Shown here piece after piece: positions 5,578 to 7,624 of a stretch of DNA of 7,624 nt. The stretch is from contig JAOAFW010000169.1 in assembly GCA_026416065.1 (NCBI GenBank), forward strand, positions 1-7,624, given 5' to 3'. Each line of letters starts with the position of its first letter. Within the stretch, counting starts at the first letter, position 1. This DNA comes from Fimbriimonadales bacterium. GTDB taxonomy: Bacteria; Armatimonadota; Fimbriimonadia; Fimbriimonadales; GBS-DC. The translations under genes were made by a program, and so were the position numbers. The notes under the pieces are model-generated. The model saw only the letters and a list, made by a program, of their open reading frames with translations. It did no database searches and was not told where the DNA came from.

Positions 5578-6838
5578 CATGCTCCACGCACCGCTGCGCC
5601 GCGCCCTGATGCTTTTTGATTAGTTCCCCTGCCTGTTGGGCAATCTGTTCGCGCTGTTTGGGGTCGTGCAGCAGGCGCAACATGCCTTCAGCGAGCTGCT
5701 CGGCGGTTCGCACCTCGAAGCCGACGCCCGATGCTTTCGCCAGATGCGCGATGTCGCGGAAATTGTGCGTGTGCGGACCGAAAAACACGGGCTTGCCGTG
5801 GGCAAGGGGTTGAAACAGGTTCTGCCCGCCCAACGGGGCGAACGCCCCGCCCACGATAGTCACATCCGCTGTGCTGTACAGGCTCGCCAGCTCGCCGAAA
5901 GTATCCAGAATCACCACCTGCGCGTGCTGACCATCCGTCAGAGGCAGCTGACTGCGCCGATAGGTGCGCCAGCCGCGCGACTGCAGCAGGCGTTCCACCT
6001 CCGCCACGCGCTCCAGATGGCGCGGCGCCAGCACGAGACAGGTTTCAGGCAGCGACCGCAGCACCCGCTGATAGGCGTCAGCGATGAGTTGCTCCTCTTC
6101 AGGCGCGCGTGTGCTACCCACTACAATCACGGGTGCACCCTCAGGCAACGATAACTCGCGCTGCCATTCGTCCGCGCTACGATCTAACGCGCCCAACGCC
6201 TGATCGAACTTCGTGTTGCCGCACACCTCGACCCGCGAGGGCGACGCGCCCAACGCGATGAAACGCGCGGCGTCAGTGGGCGACTGCGCACAGATGAAAT
6301 CCACGCAGCGCAGCATGTAGGTATAAATCGGGCGTGATTTGGGCGCACGCTGCGCCGTGCGGTCGCTGATTCGCCCGTTCAGTATCAATACGCGCCCGCC
6401 ACGACATTTCTGTGCCCATAGCAGGTTCAACCACAACTCGGTCTCAAACAGAATCAGCACGCGCGGCTGCACGCGCCCCAGCACGCGCCTCACAGCGAAG
6501 GGCAAATCCAGCGGAAAGTAAATGAAGTAGTCCACATAGTCACGCAGAGAGCTTTGCGCGGTTTGCTGTCCTGTCGGTGTGGTAGTACTGAACACAATCT
6601 CATAGTCGGGGAGCTCTTGGCGCAGAAGTTTGACGACAGGTTGCGCGGCGAGCGTCTCGCCCACAGATACGCAGTGGATCCAGATACGGGGTTTGCCCTG
6701 CGGTGGGGGCACAGGCACAAAGCCGAAGCGTTCTTGCCACCGCTCGCGCCGCGTGGGATCCAGAAAGCGGATAAGTAAATAGGTCATCCACGCGGGCGCA
6801 GTCATCCAGATAAACAGATTATAGATGAGCCGCGTCAC
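5552..6838 (-). CDS. waaA: 3-deoxy-D-manno-octulosonate (Kdo) transferase
   Basis: WaaA (KdtA), a GT30 glycosyltransferase, transfers Kdo from CMP-Kdo to lipid A precursor at the inner membrane during LPS synthesis. The protein has 428 residues, the normal family length. An N-terminal hydrophobic anchor (about 8-26) precedes HCVSVGE at 55-61, which contains the catalytic base glutamate (E61). Further family blocks are STTTPTG (84-90), FETELWLN (131-138; usually FETELWPN, here L in place of P), NGRISDR (154-160), GNTKFD (207-212), GSTRAPEE (241-248), PRH (272-274), DTFGEL (312-317), and the CMP-Kdo-site stretch GGAF...GGQNLFQPLAHGKPVFFGPH...NF (330-360). The GTG start overlaps the upstream DUF374 stop (GTGA) with only a weak G-run before it, indicating translational coupling. 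One or more Kdo residues may be added; the number cannot be predicted. Confidence 0.95.
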   Translation of the reverse strand: MTRLIYNLFIWMTAPAWMTYLLIRFLDPTRRERWQERFGFVPVPPPQGKPRIWIHCVSVGETLAAQPVVKLLRQELPDYEIVFSTTTPTGQQTAQSSLRDYVDYFIYFPLDLPFAVRRVLGRVQPRVLILFETELWLNLLWAQKCRGGRVLILNGRISDRTAQRAPKSRPIYTYMLRCVDFICAQSPTDAARFIALGASPSRVEVCGNTKFDQALGALDRSADEWQRELSLPEGAPVIVVGSTRAPEEEQLIADAYQRVLRSLPETCLVLAPRHLERVAEVERLLQSRGWRTYRRSQLPLTDGQHAQVVILDTFGELASLYSTADVTIVGGAFAPLGGQNLFQPLAHGKPVFFGPHTHNFRDIAHLAKASGVGFEVRTAEQLAEGMLRLLHDPKQREQIAQQAGELIKKHQGAAQRCVEHVKRWLQAR

Positions 6839-7512
6839 GGTTTCGCCCCCCGCGCAATCGCCTCGGCGCGCGCTTCTAACTCGTGAATCGTATGCTCCAG
6901 CTGCTCCGCGAGGCGAGCGAAATCGTCTTTATCGGCGTTTTCGGGAACCCATACGGGCTGCCCAATGAGGAACGCACCCCGTGCGAAGGGCAGAGGAATC
7001 AGGTAGCGATCCCAGGTGGGCAGCAGGATGCGTGGATACGCGCCAATGCCCGCAGGATAGATGGGCACGCCCGCTTTCTGGGCAATCAGCAGCGCGCCGG
7101 GTTGGAACTTGCCACTGGGTCCCCGGGGTCCATCGGGCGTGAAGGCTAATACCGCGCCTTTTTTCCCTTCGCGCGCCGCCTCCAGCGCGGCGCGCACCCC
7201 GCCCCGACTGGTCGAGCCGCGCAGCGTGCGGAAGCCGAACTGCGTGAAAATCTCGTTTTGGATGTCGCCGTCACGCGAGAGGGAGATCATCGCCAGAATA
7301 CCCAACCCCTTCATAAAGTTCGCGGGAATCAGCGTGCGCCCGTGCCACGAGACCATCACCGCGCCTGTGCCCTCGCGCAGGTGTTGCTCAATCGGCTCCC
7401 AGCCCTCTACATACAGGCGTACCGTGCGCCCCAGCCCGCGCGCCAGCAGATACCCCAGCTTGCCCAGCCGCTTCGCCCTGCGAATATCCTGTTCCGAACG
7501 CTCTACAACCAC
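6835..7512 (-). CDS. DUF374 acyltransferase-like protein, LPS-linked
   Basis: This 225-residue protein belongs to the DUF374 family, distant relatives of lysophospholipid acyltransferases (LPLAT fold) commonly encoded beside waaA. Visible motifs are VSWHGR at 54-59 (family W-HGR, standing where HX4D acyltransferases carry their histidine), ISLSRDGD (76-83), LRGSTSRGG (97-105), TPDGPRGP (125-132) and LIAQKAGVPIYP (142-153). There is no obvious signal peptide; residues 14-36 are amphipathic rather than a clear membrane helix. A role in acylating or handling the lipid A/Kdo intermediate at the inner face of the membrane is inferred from the coupled waaA gene and the fold. The exact reaction is not known to me. 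The GTG start at 7512 has no Shine-Dalgarno; a TATAAT ends 7 nt before it, so initiation on a leaderless mRNA is likely. Confidence 0.88.
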   Translation of the reverse strand: MVVERSEQDIRRAKRLGKLGYLLARGLGRTVRLYVEGWEPIEQHLREGTGAVMVSWHGRTLIPANFMKGLGILAMISLSRDGDIQNEIFTQFGFRTLRGSTSRGGVRAALEAAREGKKGAVLAFTPDGPRGPSGKFQPGALLIAQKAGVPIYPAGIGAYPRILLPTWDRYLIPLPFARGAFLIGQPVWVPENADKDDFARLAEQLEHTIHELEARAEAIARGAKP

Positions 7513-7518
7513 AAAAGG

Positions 7519-7528
7519 GATTATACCG
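7519..7528 (-). promoter_or_regulatory. -10 box for DUF374-waaA, probable leaderless promoter
   Basis: The minus strand reads CGGTATAATC followed by CCTTTT and then the GTG start at 7512. Exactly 7 nt separate the perfect TATAAT (7520-7525) from the start codon, the normal distance from a -10 box to +1, so transcription should begin at the GTG itself. No Shine-Dalgarno exists. The -35 at 17-bp spacing is poor (CCGAAG). The site sits in the 18-bp gap after the upstream reading frame. Confidence 0.65.
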
Positions 7529-7530
7529 AG

Positions 7531-7624
7531 TTAGTCCCTCCGCTTCGGCAGGTCGCTTTTTTCGAAGAAGACCCGATTCCGCTCCGTGAACACCTGCTCA
7601 CGGAACTTCGTCAGCAGTTGCTCC
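7531..7624 (-). CDS. C-terminal end of an unrecognised protein (partial)
   Basis: Thirty sense codons read inward from the right edge before a TAA at 7531-7533. The tail begins EQLLTKFREQVFTERNRV and ends EKSDLPKRRD; it is highly charged and helical in character. About 25 of 30 third codon positions are G or C, which supports real coding on this strand. The plus strand is also open here but has weaker third-position bias (about 18 of 30) and no start codon in frame after 7500. The gene ends 18 bp before the DUF374 start on the same strand, so it may be the upstream neighbour of the LPS genes. I do not recognise the family. Confidence 0.55.
   Translation of the reverse strand, partial: EQLLTKFREQVFTERNRVFFEKSDLPKRRD
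7583..7604. repeat. 7-bp perfect inverted repeat
   Basis: TCCGTGA (7583-7589) and TCACGGA (7598-7604) are perfect complements around an 8-nt centre, inside the partial reading frame at the right edge. It could form a hairpin or be a dyad protein site. No T-tract follows, and it lies within likely coding sequence, so its meaning is open. Confidence 0.4.

Noticed and set aside
5636..6154. Open reading frame of 172 codons on the plus strand
   Set aside because: Antisense to conserved waaA motifs, with no ribosome site or recognisable domain.
6818..6823. TATAAT on the minus strand near the waaA start
   Set aside because: It lies downstream of the waaA start within codons for I-Y-N, so it cannot drive the full gene and probably reflects coding sequence.
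7534..7624. Plus-strand open frame at the right edge
   Set aside because: It has no start codon in frame and a weaker third-position GC bias than the minus-strand frame; its likeness to the other strand comes from the inverted repeat.
1..7624. CRISPR array, tRNA, insertion sequence or toxin-antitoxin pair
   Set aside because: No spaced direct repeats, cloverleaf, transposase or small paired genes were seen on either strand.

Overview
The window looks like an ordinary chromosomal segment of a diderm (LPS-making) bacterium of fairly high GC content. The outer-membrane lifestyle is supported by a Kdo transferase (waaA/kdtA) translationally coupled to a DUF374-type acyltransferase-like protein. 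The mix of a DUF92/TMEM19 membrane protein, a eukaryote-like AAG glycosylase, a soluble GAF-PAS histidine kinase and a DUF374-waaA pair would fit Armatimonadota or a similar deep-branching diderm phylum. That placement is a guess from gene content, with no marker gene to prove it. I see no transposase, integrase, CRISPR array, tRNA or rRNA.

Layout: (1) 33-1369, plus strand: an alkyladenine DNA glycosylase and a DUF92 integral membrane protein overlap by ATGA. (2) 1385-3558, minus strand: a GAF-PAS histidine kinase is followed by dUTPase, again with an ATGA overlap, and converges on the first pair across 15 bp. (3) 3648-4448, minus strand: a slipin/stomatin-type band-7 protein. (4) 4539-5555, plus strand: an apparently exported alpha/beta hydrolase, divergent from the slipin. 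(5) 5552-7512, minus strand: DUF374 protein then waaA, with a GTGA overlap; the waaA stop interleaves with the hydrolase stop. (6) 7531-7624, minus strand: the C-terminal end of an unrecognised reading frame that enters from the right edge. Coding density is very high, and the largest gap between genes is about 90 bp.

Functional themes are genome and nucleotide-pool hygiene (AAG removes alkylated purines, dUTPase keeps uracil out of DNA) and envelope construction or maintenance (Kdo transfer, DUF374, slipin, DUF92, exported hydrolase). A cytoplasmic sensor kinase with no adjacent response regulator shares a transcript with dut.

The most interesting non-coding signal is a perfect TATAAT box placed only 7-10 nt before the start codon of two genes (AAG and DUF374). 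Neither gene has a Shine-Dalgarno sequence, and both boxes sit in the same decamer CGGTATAATC. This suggests leaderless or nearly leaderless mRNAs. By contrast, the histidine kinase, slipin and hydrolase have clear Shine-Dalgarno sequences, and the kinase has an extended -10 box with a small inverted repeat over its expected transcription start. I found no convincing evidence of a wholly new multi-gene system.
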